Shown: positions 45,701-53,880 of the stretch, one piece after another
Position numbering within the stretch: the stretch's first letter is position 1
Layout: the number at the start of each line of letters is the position of its first letter
Assembly: GCA_944358675.1 (NCBI GenBank)
Contig: CALVRN010000007.1
Span: forward strand, 1-53,948
Direction of reading: 5' to 3'
From: an uncultured Bacilli bacterium
GTDB taxonomy: Bacteria > Bacillota_I > Bacilli_A > RF39 > UBA660
DNA length: 53,948 bases
Notes under the pieces: model-generated
Told to the model about the DNA's origin: nothing
The model's input: the letters and a program-made list of their open reading frames with translations, nothing else
Database searches by the model: none
Program-made: the position numbers and the translations under genes

Positions 45701-46070
45701 CTATGATTCCCTTAATACAATAAAACATGAATTAGAAGATAGATTCGGTAAACTATCAGAAGATTTAATTATCTATATGCATGAAGAATTATTTGAAAAA
45801 GAGGCTAAAGAATTAAATATTCAAAACATCAGACAAACTAAAAACTCTATAGAAATAACCTTAGATAAAGATTTGACAAACAAAATCGATGGTGAAACAC
45901 TATTCTTTGAAACATCAAATCTATCTAGAATGTTTAGATTCAGTATGAAATTTGGTAGATTAGTCATTACTTTAGATACCGTTAAATTAGATAAACATTT
46001 CATTTATTATTTATTAGATTTTATAAATATCTTAAAAAAATCAATTAAAAAGGAGATCAAAGATGAATAA
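42771..46070 (+). CDS. mfd: transcription-repair coupling factor
   Basis: The 1,099-residue translocase has a UvrB-like N-terminal part (residues ~10-170), the RNA polymerase-interaction domain VVHGIHGIGRYDGLKTI near 430, RecG-like helicase motifs (GDVGYGKTEVAF near 572, VIDEEQRFGVKHK near 673, LSATPIPRTLQ) and a C-terminal TRCF domain. It removes stalled RNA polymerase and recruits UvrA. It overlaps pth by 4 bp. Valine-Glu-Lys sites in it use GTA or GTC codons, unlike dnaN and rsmI. Confidence 0.97.
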   Translation: MTFIDKIFDTVDTKELIGLNNELKSIYIYEKFKNSNSSVILVTSNLHEAGLIYNSLTHYTDKVWFFPMDDFITSEAIAVSPEFKITRLEALNSLTKEDKAIVVTNLMGYLRFLPSKEKFKDSKINLKVGDMINLDELIEKLFNLGYKRETTVNMTGEIAVRGYVIDIFPINSDNPIRIEFWGDEIDSIRTFNIDSQLTLSKINEVTIFPNTETLLEKYNFEAKHREMQYEKNITNITGYLNNPVTIYNNYHSLMVNYDLLLEEMLNYSISINLDSNTKYMFEFEKIQDKDAIIFEEFHNSSKNSKAQIFNKVDIEAFPKDPKQINDRLNIYLKSGKLVIICLDSRYQVNKLIEFLDNKNLTYTNENELFPGKINLIVKKINGGFITDNYIVITEKELFDKKEENGYKTKFKYGTRIKDITKLEIGDYVVHGIHGIGRYDGLKTIVKNGLKKDYLTITYRDNDKLYIPVEKLDLITKYSSGDASIPKLNKLGSHEWQKTKARARKKAEDIAEDLLKMYAIRESKKGFAFEKDGPEQIAFEKEFEHEETPDQLRVTEEIKKDMESDKPMDRLLCGDVGYGKTEVAFRAIFKAIISGKQAAILCPTTILSSQHFQNAIERFKSFPVDIALLNRFVSPKETKETLEKLEKGQIDLLIGTHRILSDDVKFKDLGLLVIDEEQRFGVKHKEKIKEYKNNVDVLTLSATPIPRTLQMSIAGIRSLSLIETPPVDRYPIQTYVLAENKQIIKDAIYKELARGGQVFVLYNQVANIDVEKIELQRLVPEAKIGVAHGQMNKNELEKVMMDFTDKKYDVLLCTTIIETGIDIESANTLIIIDADHFGLSQLYQIRGRIGRSNKIAYCYLMYAPNKILSEVATKRLKVIKDFTELGSGFAIAMRDLSIRGAGDILGSEQAGFIDSIGIELFMQMLNEEVAKLKGEKPKEEETKDTPPLIDVATSINDSFVSDEDLKIEIHKKICSIDSYDSLNTIKHELEDRFGKLSEDLIIYMHEELFEKEAKELNIQNIRQTKNSIEITLDKDLTNKIDGETLFFETSNLSRMFRFSMKFGRLVITLDTVKLDKHFIYYLLDFINILKKSIKKEIKDE

Positions 46071-46128
46071 CTATCAAAAAAATAAAATGATATCAAGAAA
46101 TTTATGATAAACCAACACATTGGTATAA

Positions 46129-46524
46129 ATGCCAAATGAATACATTGACTACCAAGATACAAACTTTTGGCAACTATTTAATTTTATTGTTGAAAGATTA
46201 CGTATTGATCTAAAAGAGTCATATGAACAACTAGATGCGATAAATAACCTATCACAAATACCATTAGAATATCGCATCAAAGAACTATGTCTTCTTGCCC
46301 TAGCAACTAATCCTTCAACTACCTTAAAATACATCCCAGATGAAATAAAAACCGAAGAAATCTGTCAAATAGTTTTTATTGCAAACCTTAAAAGTAACTT
46401 TAAATATATTCCAGATAAATTTAAAACAGAGGAAATGTGTGAAGAAGCATTTAATGCCAATCCCAAAAATTATAAATTTATTCCAGCAATATATAGAAAA
46501 ATGTATATGCAAGAATTTATATAA
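46129..46524 (+). CDS. DUF4116-like repeat protein, 5' end uncertain
   Basis: The 131-residue product contains short repeats of the DUF4116 kind: IPLEYRIKELCLLALATNP, YIPDEIKTEEICQIVFIANL, YIPDKFKTEEMCEEAFNANP and FIPAIYRKMY. Each is about 30 residues. No binding site lies before the ATG, and an in-frame stop immediately precedes it. A well-placed AAGGAG with ATG at 46063 opens a 14-codon frame (MNNYQKNKMISRNL) in the same phase that ends in TGA TAA, so the gene may be degraded at its start. Function unknown. Confidence 0.5.
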   Translation: MPNEYIDYQDTNFWQLFNFIVERLRIDLKESYEQLDAINNLSQIPLEYRIKELCLLALATNPSTTLKYIPDEIKTEEICQIVFIANLKSNFKYIPDKFKTEEMCEEAFNANPKNYKFIPAIYRKMYMQEFI

Positions 46525-46552
46525 CAAAAAAATAATCATCATAAATAAAAAC

Positions 46553-46581
46553 TTGACATAAAGTAAGAAAATTGCTAATAT
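46553..46581 (+). promoter_or_regulatory. consensus promoter before the two-TM protein
   Basis: TTGACA (46553-46558), 17-bp spacer, TAATAT (46576-46581). Predicted start of transcription is near 46588, only about 6 bases before the ATG at 46594. Confidence 0.65.
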
Positions 46582-46593
46582 ATAGCAAAAAAA

Positions 46594-46887
46594 ATGAAAG
46601 AAGGGGTACCCATTAAACCTAAATATAGAAATGATGTTAATATTGATTTAATACCTCGTAAAGATGAATTTACCAAATATCAAACAGGAGTTAATATTAA
46701 ATTATTTACAAATGATGTTAAAGTGGCTATAGTTACAGCACCAACCGCCCTATTATTAGGAACACTTAATCAGTCAGAGCCAATTTCAACAGGACTATAT
46801 ATTATCAGTGGTTGTGCCCTAGCCTATGCTATAACTAATTTATATCTACATAAAAAAGAAAAACAAAAAAAGTTCACAATTAAGTGA
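46594..46887 (+). CDS. small membrane protein
   Basis: The 97-residue protein has a polar N-terminal half and two hydrophobic segments (VAIVTAPTALLLGTL, a YIISGCALAYAITNLYL helix), then a K-rich tail. I do not recognise it. With a promoter close upstream and no ribosome binding site before the ATG it may be leaderless. Alternatively GAAGGGG inside codons 4-6 could serve a non-standard start such as ATT. A terminator overlaps its stop codon. Confidence 0.55.
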   Translation: MKEGVPIKPKYRNDVNIDLIPRKDEFTKYQTGVNIKLFTNDVKVAIVTAPTALLLGTLNQSEPISTGLYIISGCALAYAITNLYLHKKEKQKKFTIK

Positions 46888-46896
46888 GCTTTTTAT
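46868..46896 (+). terminator. terminator of the small membrane protein gene
   Basis: AAAAAGTTCAC, loop AATTAA and GTGAGCTTTTT. The stop codon TGA is within the 3' arm. Confidence 0.8.
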
Positions 46897-46951
46897 TATG
46901 CAAAAACATTCCAAAAACATTCAACAGCTAAAGTAAAAATAAAAAAAATTA

Positions 46952-47194
46952 CTATTTTCGTTTAGTAATTAATTTATCAATAGGTACTTCTAATGCTACA
47001 CTTATTCTATATAAAGTAGGTACACTTATCCCTTGATTAGTTTTTTTACTTTCAAGCCCTCCTATTAAAGATGTAGAAACCCCTATTATTTCAGCCAATC
47101 TTTCCTGTGTCATCTTTTCTTTTTCTAAACTATATAATCTTCTATAATAACTAATGTTTTCACCAATAATATCAAACAATTCATTATCCGACAT
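46952..47194 (-). CDS. XRE-family transcriptional regulator
   Basis: The 80-residue protein is essentially a lone helix-turn-helix: KMTQERLAEIIGVSTSLIGG then LESKKTNQGISVPTLYRIS. The frame is open further upstream, but that part is hydrophobic with no binding site, so I start at the ATG at 47194. It is divergent from the surface-protein gene and could control it. Confidence 0.7.
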   Translation of the reverse strand: MSDNELFDIIGENISYYRRLYSLEKEKMTQERLAEIIGVSTSLIGGLESKKTNQGISVPTLYRISVALEVPIDKLITKRK

Positions 47195-47343
47195 AAAATC
47201 AACCCACAATTTTTTACTCTCTAAAATAAATTTTCTCATTAATACAAGCAACAAACAATACATTAAAAAAGATAAAATATCATTAACAATGTATAAAAAA
47301 ATAAATAAAATAATGTTATCCTTAAAATAAAGGAGTGAAAAAT

Positions 47344-48738
47344 ATGAGACAATCAAATAGAAGAAAACGTAATTATATAATAGCAGGACTATGTATGATA
47401 TTATTGATAATGGTTGCTGGGTATGCGGCATTTAGTAGTCAACTAAAAATAAGTGGTACATCAAGTATTAGTAGTAGTTGGAATATTCAAATTACTAATA
47501 TTGAAACAATGTTACCATCTGATTATGGTTCAGAGTATCCAGATGGATATAATATAAGTGAACCAACATATACACCAACTAGTGCGACATTTAATGCAGG
47601 ATTTGAACTACCAGGAAGTATAATAGGTTATATAGTAGAAATATCTAATTTAGGAAGTATAGATGGACAAGTTACAATAGGTAATTTAAGTTGTGGAGAT
47701 AATAGTGCAATTCTCTGTATGGTAGATGCATATGATAAAAATCCAATGCAGGAAGAACCAAACAATTCTTTTTCATTTAATAATGGAAATCAAGATTATT
47801 CTGACATAAATTTTGCCTTAAAAACAGGAGAAAAACATTATATTGTGGTAATGGTTGGATATGATGATGTAACAGAACAACCAGTAGATTTAAATACAAA
47901 TATAAAATTAGACTTAACATATGAGCAGTATGTAGACATCTTCTCACCTTCACCATCTGGAGAAACTACTTTAATAGGTGGTCAAGAAGTTAATATAATA
48001 AAGTATGGTGATGGATTATATAAAGATAAATATGAAAATGGTAGATACATTTATAAAGGTACAAATCCAAATAATTATATAATGTTTAATGATGAATTAT
48101 GGAGAATAATCGCAAAAGAAGCAGATGGAACATATAAAATTGTAAATATTTTAAACAAAAATAAAGAAAATGAAACAAATAGGTTTGATGATGACAGTAA
48201 TGATTGGTCTACATCAGAAGTAGCTAATTATTTAAATAATGATTATTATAATAGTATATCGACTGACTCACAAAAACACATTGTAAACCACAATTTTTAT
48301 GATGGAGCTGTATCCACTGATATTGCAACTACAATAAGTACAGTTGTATCAGAAGAAAAAAGTTCAACGTGGAATGGAAAAATTGGATTAATTAATGTAA
48401 GCGATTATATGAAAATTTATTTAGATAATAAACTCGTTGAAAATACCTTGGATTTATGGGATAATAGCGCAAAAAGGGCAAGCGATTCATATTTAACTGG
48501 TATTAGATCTTTTGAATACGAATATAATTGGACAATAAACAAGAAAAAGGATAGTAAAAATGAAGTAATAATAATTTTTGAATCATATGATATTATTTCA
48601 TCTTTAAAATATAAATTATGCACTAATTATACAGAATACCTTGGAAATTACAATATGAATGTGGTTCTTTACTTATCACCAGATATAATACTATCTGGAA
48701 GTGGAACTGAAGCTGATCCATACACAATTACAAATTAA
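47344..48738 (+). CDS. large secreted/surface protein with uncleaved-type signal anchor
   Basis: The 464-residue protein starts MRQSNRRKRNYIIAGLCMILL, a positively charged signal segment followed by VAGYAAFSSQLKISGTSSIS. This resembles the SipW/TasA-like signal of Firmicutes matrix proteins, whose start has an AAF(S)xxL stretch. A beta-rich first domain (residues ~45-200) and a FNDELWRIIAKEADGTYKI domain follow, ending in GSGTEADPYTI. That tail motif recurs in surface proteins of gut Firmicutes. No LPXTG. AAGGAG is before the ATG; divergent from the XRE gene. Confidence 0.7.
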   Translation: MRQSNRRKRNYIIAGLCMILLIMVAGYAAFSSQLKISGTSSISSSWNIQITNIETMLPSDYGSEYPDGYNISEPTYTPTSATFNAGFELPGSIIGYIVEISNLGSIDGQVTIGNLSCGDNSAILCMVDAYDKNPMQEEPNNSFSFNNGNQDYSDINFALKTGEKHYIVVMVGYDDVTEQPVDLNTNIKLDLTYEQYVDIFSPSPSGETTLIGGQEVNIIKYGDGLYKDKYENGRYIYKGTNPNNYIMFNDELWRIIAKEADGTYKIVNILNKNKENETNRFDDDSNDWSTSEVANYLNNDYYNSISTDSQKHIVNHNFYDGAVSTDIATTISTVVSEEKSSTWNGKIGLINVSDYMKIYLDNKLVENTLDLWDNSAKRASDSYLTGIRSFEYEYNWTINKKKDSKNEVIIIFESYDIISSLKYKLCTNYTEYLGNYNMNVVLYLSPDIILSGSGTEADPYTITN

Positions 48739-48741
48739 AAT

Positions 48742-48782
48742 TAAAACACATATAATAATTTTAAAACGTTATATGTGTTTTA
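48742..48782 (+). terminator. terminator of the surface-protein gene
   Basis: AAAACACATATAA pairs with TTATATGTGTTTT across a 13-base loop and a short T-run follows. Confidence 0.75.
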
Positions 48783-48986
48783 ATAATATAAACTATTTTC
48801 AACTAAAAAAAGTTAGTTATTCCCATAATAACAATTTTTTTTCAATCTATTAATATTATCTTTAACAAAAATAATTCTTAAAAAAAATCACATACCATTT
48901 TTTGTACATTTTTGCCCTAAATTCGGAATCAATAATATTTTATGTAATTATAAATAATTTATGTTAAAAACAGGTTTTTCCACAAT
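48783..48986. other. AT-rich spacer between converging genes
   Basis: No gene or RNA recognised. One DnaA-box-like TTTTCCACA is at 48976-48984. Confidence 0.4.
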
Positions 48987-49017
48987 AAAAGTGATTCTTA
49001 AAACTGAATCACTTTTT
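48987..49017 (-). terminator. terminator of the pyrophosphatase gene
   Basis: On the minus strand AAAAGTGATTC, an 8-base loop and GAATCACTTTT, then T-rich sequence. Confidence 0.8.
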
Positions 49018-49023
49018 AAATAA

Positions 49024-50640
49024 TTAATTATCCATATAATTCATTAATTTTGGAACAATTTGTTTTTTACGTGAAACAAGTCCTTCGAAGAAATGACCTT
49101 GCTCTATATTCTCTACTCCAAATGAATTTTCAAATATTTCTTTTGCTTTATCATTAAAGAAAATATAAGAACCATTTTTCAAAATATCAGTAACAAATAA
49201 AGCAATAGTAGTATATCCTTCTTCAGCTTCTTCATTTAATTCACTAATGAACTCATCTTGCTTACTCATTATTTCATCAGTACTCATAGTTGAAACTTGT
49301 CCAATTCCCACTTTTTGGTTATCCACCATAAAGTTTTTAAAGTCACCGTGAATAATTTCAGAAATAGTCTTACCTTTCATAGAAGATCCAGCTTTAAACA
49401 TTTCCATACCATACTCTCTAAAATTAACTCCTGCAATTTTAGAAAGATTTTCTAATGCTTCCCTATCTACATCAGTAGTTGTAGGTGAAGTTAAAAGTAA
49501 TGTATCAGATATAATACCAGACATCATTAATCCCGCATATTTTTTAGGAATTTTAATGTTGTGCTCCTTAAACATTAAATATAAAATAGTTTCAGTACAT
49601 CCTAAAGGCATGTTTCTAAAGTTAATAGGAATATTAGTGCCGATATTACCAATTTTGTGGTGATCAACAATCTCAATAATTTCTGCTTCATCTAAACCAA
49701 CAACACTTTGTTCTTTTTCATTATGATCAACTAAAATAACTTGTTTAGGATGACGACTATAAGCCATACTAACTCTAAATACACCCAAACATTTACCATC
49801 GTTGTCAACAACTGGATAGTTACTAAACTTTTTCTTATTAGCTAAATCTAAAATCTCACCCAAAGCATCATTTTCATTAATATAAACAATCTCTTTAGTT
49901 TTCATCTTAGTTTTAATATAGTTACTTAAAACAACTAAATTAGCGGTTGTTAAACCATCATATTTAGTACTAATAACATCTACATGATTCTTCTTCGCAA
50001 TCTCTAAGTGTTCTTTCTTCATTTTAACTCCATTAGTTAAAATAATAATAGATGCACAATTTTCAACAGCATATTCAATGATTGCATGTCTATCACCAGT
50101 AATTAAAACACTCTCTTTATCAATTTTAATATTTTCTTTAAAAGTTGTACTTCTATAACTTGGTGAGATAATATTACCGCGAATTTCCTTATCAAATCTT
50201 AAAATTTCTTTACCATTCAAAGCCTCAAGTAAATTATCATAAGAAGTATTAATTTTTCTTAAATCATTGTTAATCAAGTTACTAGCAACATCCTTCATCG
50301 TAACCGCACCTAAGTATTTTCCATCTTTATCAATAACAGGAATAGTACCAATACTAGTTTCATTCATATATTTATATCCTTTAAATATAGAATCATTTTC
50401 ATTTAAAAAACAATCTTTAGTATAATCGACATCCTTAACTTGAAGTCTTACATCGTTTAAAAACTTAGGTTCTTTAAAACCAAAATAATCTAAAGCAAAT
50501 TTAGTCTCATTATTAACATCACCTAAAATTCTAGGTTCAGTATCTAATCCTAATTGATTTTTCAAATAAGAAAGTACAATTGCAGATGTAACACTATCAG
50601 TATCAGGTTTCTGATGTCCAAAAATTAAAACTTTACTCAA
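49024..50640 (-). CDS. ppaC: Mn-dependent inorganic pyrophosphatase with CBS and DRTGG domains
   Basis: The 538-residue enzyme hydrolyses pyrophosphate. It has the family II DHH core (GHQKPDTDSVTSAIVLSYL at the start, VDHHKIGNIGT near 335, RNMPLGCTETI) split by two CBS domains (GTIPVIDKDGKYLGAVTMKD, SNYPVVDNDGKCLGVFRVSM) around a DRTGG domain. Such versions are regulated by adenine nucleotides. A TTG start at 50640 is preferred because AAGGAGGAG lies 5 bases upstream; the ATG at 50658 is before that site. Confidence 0.93.
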   Translation of the reverse strand: MSKVLIFGHQKPDTDSVTSAIVLSYLKNQLGLDTEPRILGDVNNETKFALDYFGFKEPKFLNDVRLQVKDVDYTKDCFLNENDSIFKGYKYMNETSIGTIPVIDKDGKYLGAVTMKDVASNLINNDLRKINTSYDNLLEALNGKEILRFDKEIRGNIISPSYRSTTFKENIKIDKESVLITGDRHAIIEYAVENCASIIILTNGVKMKKEHLEIAKKNHVDVISTKYDGLTTANLVVLSNYIKTKMKTKEIVYINENDALGEILDLANKKKFSNYPVVDNDGKCLGVFRVSMAYSRHPKQVILVDHNEKEQSVVGLDEAEIIEIVDHHKIGNIGTNIPINFRNMPLGCTETILYLMFKEHNIKIPKKYAGLMMSGIISDTLLLTSPTTTDVDREALENLSKIAGVNFREYGMEMFKAGSSMKGKTISEIIHGDFKNFMVDNQKVGIGQVSTMSTDEIMSKQDEFISELNEEAEEGYTTIALFVTDILKNGSYIFFNDKAKEIFENSFGVENIEQGHFFEGLVSRKKQIVPKLMNYMDN

Positions 50641-50745
50641 GTAAATCTCCTCCTTCATAAAGACAATTATATCATTATTTTCTTTATATTTAAAGTATAA
50701 ATAACATATTTAAGTACATACTAACACCTAGAAAGAGGGGAAAAA

Positions 50746-51270
50746 ATGAAATTAGCTGGAATAGTAAGAAGAATTGATGAACTAGGAAGAATAGTTGTTC
50801 CCAAAGAAATCAGAAAAACTCTTCACATTAAAAATGGTGAAAATTTAGAAATATTTATAGAAGATGATAAAATTGTTTTAAAAAAATACTCAGAACTAGG
50901 AAATATGCAAGAATTAAGTGACACAATTTCTGAAACTTTAAATAGTAATTTAAAAGCAAATGTATTAATATCAGATACCGATAACTTTATAAGCATCTCT
51001 GGACCATTAAAAAAGAAATACTTAAACGAAGAAATAAGTGAAACTATATTAAAATACATAAATGATAGAAAAAACGTTATTTTAAAAGATAAACAAGTAA
51101 ACATAACAAAAGATAAAACAGAAAATAAAAATATATTTATCTCTCCAATCATTTCAAGTGGTGATGCCATTGGATCAATTGTTGTCATAAGTGATAAAGA
51201 ACTCACAAGCTGTAACGTAGAATCTATAAATCTCCTTTCAAAAGTTTTAGCCAAACATATTGAATCATAA
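50746..51270 (+). CDS. spoVT: SpoVT-type AbrB/GAF regulator
   Basis: The 174-residue protein has the AbrB swapped-hairpin DNA-binding domain (GIVRRIDELGRIVVPKEIRK, residues 5-25; GENLEIFIEDDKIVLKKY) and a GAF-like C-terminal domain matching Bacillus SpoVT (178 residues). There SpoVT controls forespore genes and lies between pth and mfd; here it has moved beyond them. GAGGGG precedes the ATG. Confidence 0.88.
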   Translation: MKLAGIVRRIDELGRIVVPKEIRKTLHIKNGENLEIFIEDDKIVLKKYSELGNMQELSDTISETLNSNLKANVLISDTDNFISISGPLKKKYLNEEISETILKYINDRKNVILKDKQVNITKDKTENKNIFISPIISSGDAIGSIVVISDKELTSCNVESINLLSKVLAKHIES

Positions 51271-51289
51271 ATAAAAACATGCTATAATT
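51261..51289 (+). promoter_or_regulatory. promoter of the T-box operon
   Basis: TTGAAT (51261-51266), 17-bp spacer, TATAAT (51284-51289) preceded by TGC, an extended -10. The -35 is in the last codons of spoVT. Confidence 0.75.
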
Positions 51290-51295
51290 AAACCA

Positions 51296-51509
51296 TTAAA
51301 TGCGCTGAAAGAAAGAAAAGTAGGTAACTTTATAGAGAGTTTATGGTTGGTGGAAATAAACAAGGTGACTACTCCGAATGGTTCTGAAGCAGTCTAGTCG
51401 ATACGTAGGCTAGAACGGGTCACATCCGTTACATGTTTGAGGTAAGCTATGCTTATAAATTAAGGTGGTACCACGTCATAAACGTCCTTATTCTAAGGAT
51501 GTTTTTTTC
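51296..51509 (+). promoter_or_regulatory. T-box leader, probably methionine-specific
   Basis: The T-box itself AAGGTGGTACCACG (51462-51475) and the terminator ACGTCCTTA / TAAGGATGT plus T-run (51482-51508) are plain. Upstream AGAGAG, GGTTGGTG and the stem I region are present. The probable specifier is ATG at 51378-51380 within CCGAATGGTTC, which agrees with metG downstream. Uncharged tRNA-Met pairing at the specifier and T-box bulge would prevent the terminator. Confidence 0.85.
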
Positions 51510-51528
51510 ATAAAAAGGAGGTAAAATA

Positions 51529-52002
51529 ATGCGTAAATTTGAAAAAATATCTTTAAAACAATTTGTAAAAGATACAGGTTTAACAGAAAAAGAATATAAT
51601 GAAGTAACCCTGCCTCATAGGGCAACTTCAAATAGTGCAGGCTACGATTTTCATATTTTAAAAGACACTGTCTTAAAACCTGGTGAAATAAAAAAAATAC
51701 CAACAGCTATTAAAACTCAAATGAATAATGATGAAGTTTTAATGATTTATATTAGAAGTAGTCTAGGTTTTAAATATAACTTAAGATTATGCAACCAAAC
51801 TGGTATTATCGATAGTGACTACTATAACAATGAAAATAACGAAGGTCATATCTTTATTGCCATTCAAAATGAAGGCACTAATTATATTAATTTAAAAACT
51901 GGTGATAGATTTGCTCAAGGCATATTTATGAAATATTTAACAGCCGATGATGAAGAAGAAATAAATACAAGTCGCACTGGTGGTATGGGAAGTACCAATT
52001 AA
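51529..52002 (+). CDS. dut: dUTP diphosphatase
   Basis: The 157-residue trimeric-type dUTPase removes dUTP and makes dUMP. All five motifs are visible: ATSNSAGYDF, RSSLGFKYN, NQTGIIDSDYYN, GDRFAQGIF and RTGGMGSTN. An N-terminal ~30-residue extension is present. It lies after the T-box and 14 bp before metG, so it is controlled with methionyl-tRNA synthetase, an unusual coupling. AGGAGG ribosome binding site. Confidence 0.92.
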   Translation: MRKFEKISLKQFVKDTGLTEKEYNEVTLPHRATSNSAGYDFHILKDTVLKPGEIKKIPTAIKTQMNNDEVLMIYIRSSLGFKYNLRLCNQTGIIDSDYYNNENNEGHIFIAIQNEGTNYINLKTGDRFAQGIFMKYLTADDEEEINTSRTGGMGSTN

Positions 52003-52016
52003 AGGAGGAATAAATT

Positions 52017-53576
52017 ATGAAACCAAAATTCTATATTACAACATCTATTTTTTATGCAACATCAAAACCACATATTGGAAATACTTATGAAGGAATTTTA
52101 ACTGATTCTATTGCTAGATACAAAAGATTAATGGGTTATGATGTAATTTTTACAACCGGAACCGATGAGCACGGTGAAAAAGTTCAAAATAAAGCTAAAG
52201 AAGCTAATAAAACTGAACAAGAATATGTTGATGAAATATCATTAGAAGTAAGAAGAATTGATGATATTATGAATGTTAGCTATGATAAATTTGTCAGAAC
52301 AACTAATCCACATCATGAGGAAATAGTAGCTAAAATATTCAAAAAACTATATGACCAAGGTGATATCTATAAAGGTAAATATGAAGGATTATACTGCACG
52401 CCTTGTGAATCTTTCTTCACTGAAAAAGAATTAGTAGATGGTAAATGTCCAGATTGCGGAAGAGAAGTTCATAAAACAAGCGAAGAAGCTTATTTCTTAA
52501 AACTAAGCAAATATAGTAGTTGGCTAGAAGAATACATTGAAACTCATCCCAATTTCATAATACCCGAAAGTAGAAAAAATGAAATAATGAATAATTTTAT
52601 AAAACCAGGAGTTCAAGATTTATGTATTTCAAGAACATCATTTGATTGGGGTGTTAAAGTACCTTTTGATGAAAAACATGTTATCTATGTTTGGTTAGAT
52701 GCATTAATTAACTATATTACATTTATTGGTTATGATCCAGATGGAAGCACAGAAGAGTTTAAAAAATATTGGCCAGCCGATGTACACATTATCGGAAAAG
52801 ACATTTTAAGATTTCATACAATTTACTGGCCAGTCATTTTAAAAGCTCTAGACTTACCAATGCCAAAATGCATCTTTGGTCATCCATGGATCTTATCATC
52901 AGATAGTGATAAGATGAGTAAATCTAAAGGTAATGTTTTATATGCTGATGATTTAGCTAATTTATTTGGAACCGATGCTATAAGATATTATTGTCTTCAC
53001 GAAATTCCATATGGTTATGATGGAAACATTGGATATGAATTAATTATCGATAGAGTTAATTCTGACCTTGCCAATACTTTAGGTAACCTAGTAAATAGAA
53101 CCATTAGTATGTCACATAAATACTTTGATGGTGTAGTCTATAAACCCACAGCTTTTGAAGAAATTGACAAAGATTTAATTGAAAGTGCTAAAACGTTGGG
53201 AGATAGAATTGAAAATAAAATGAATGATTTAAAAGTAGCTGAAGCTATTGAAGAAATAATTGAATTATGCCGTAGAAGTAATAAATATATCGATGAAACA
53301 ACTCCATGGATTTTAGCTAAAGATGAAACTAAAAAAGAAAGATTACAAACTGTTTTATATAACTTACTTGAAAGTATTAGAATAGCATCCGTTTACTTAC
53401 AAGCTTTCTTACCAGAAACAGCTGATAAAATTTTCAAACAATTAAATACCCAAAACCGTTCAGTAGAATCTACTAAAACATTTGAAGGAATGGATCCAGG
53501 TATTATCTTAAACAAACCAGAAATATTATTTGCTAGAATAGATAAAGATGATTTTGCTAAAAAATTACAAAACTAA
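52017..53576 (+). CDS. metG: methionyl-tRNA synthetase
   Basis: The 519-residue class I synthetase has the HIGH motif as HIGN in YATSKPHIGNTYEG near residue 22, zinc cysteines in CTPCESFF and GKCPDCGREV, the KMSKSKGN loop near 300, and the anticodon-binding helices. It lacks the C-terminal tRNA-binding (Trbp111) domain found in Bacillus MetS (~660 residues). AGGAGG precedes the ATG. Confidence 0.96.
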   Translation: MKPKFYITTSIFYATSKPHIGNTYEGILTDSIARYKRLMGYDVIFTTGTDEHGEKVQNKAKEANKTEQEYVDEISLEVRRIDDIMNVSYDKFVRTTNPHHEEIVAKIFKKLYDQGDIYKGKYEGLYCTPCESFFTEKELVDGKCPDCGREVHKTSEEAYFLKLSKYSSWLEEYIETHPNFIIPESRKNEIMNNFIKPGVQDLCISRTSFDWGVKVPFDEKHVIYVWLDALINYITFIGYDPDGSTEEFKKYWPADVHIIGKDILRFHTIYWPVILKALDLPMPKCIFGHPWILSSDSDKMSKSKGNVLYADDLANLFGTDAIRYYCLHEIPYGYDGNIGYELIIDRVNSDLANTLGNLVNRTISMSHKYFDGVVYKPTAFEEIDKDLIESAKTLGDRIENKMNDLKVAEAIEEIIELCRRSNKYIDETTPWILAKDETKKERLQTVLYNLLESIRIASVYLQAFLPETADKIFKQLNTQNRSVESTKTFEGMDPGIILNKPEILFARIDKDDFAKKLQN

Positions 53577-53684
53577 CGTAAATTGTTGTAAATTGTCGTT
53601 AAAAAACTTTTATAAAAACTTGCTTATATAGTAAACCATGTGTTATCCTTAAAAAGGACGAATAAATATTAGAGAGGGATAAAC
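53577..53684 (+). other. spacer before the last small gene
   Basis: No gene seen. The 14-mer TGTTATCCTTAAAA at 53641 is also found before the surface-protein gene at 47314 and may be a shared promoter or leader element. Confidence 0.35.
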
Positions 53685-53855
53685 ATGACCAAACATATTA
53701 GTGGAATTGGTGTGATGTTTGCTTTAATAATAATTTACTTGAGTATAAATATTATAAATAAATTTAACTATCTAGATTTAGCCTATCTATTATTTATGAT
53801 TACTTGCTTCATTAGATTTATCTATATCAAGAAAATTGAACACAAGGAGAACTAA
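53685..53855 (+). CDS. small two-TM membrane protein
   Basis: The 56-residue product starts MTKHISGIGVMFALIIIYLS and has a second hydrophobic segment (LAYLLFMITCFIRFIYI), then a charged tail KKIEHKEN. AGAGAGGG lies 7 bases before the ATG. I do not recognise it. A terminator-like hairpin overlaps its end. Confidence 0.6.
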   Translation: MTKHISGIGVMFALIIIYLSINIINKFNYLDLAYLLFMITCFIRFIYIKKIEHKEN

Positions 53856-53872
53856 TTAAGTTCTTCTTTTTG
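53844..53872 (+). terminator. terminator of the small membrane protein gene
   Basis: GGAGAACT, loop AATT and AAGTTCTTC, then T-run. Confidence 0.65.
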
Positions 53873-53880
53873 TGTGATTC

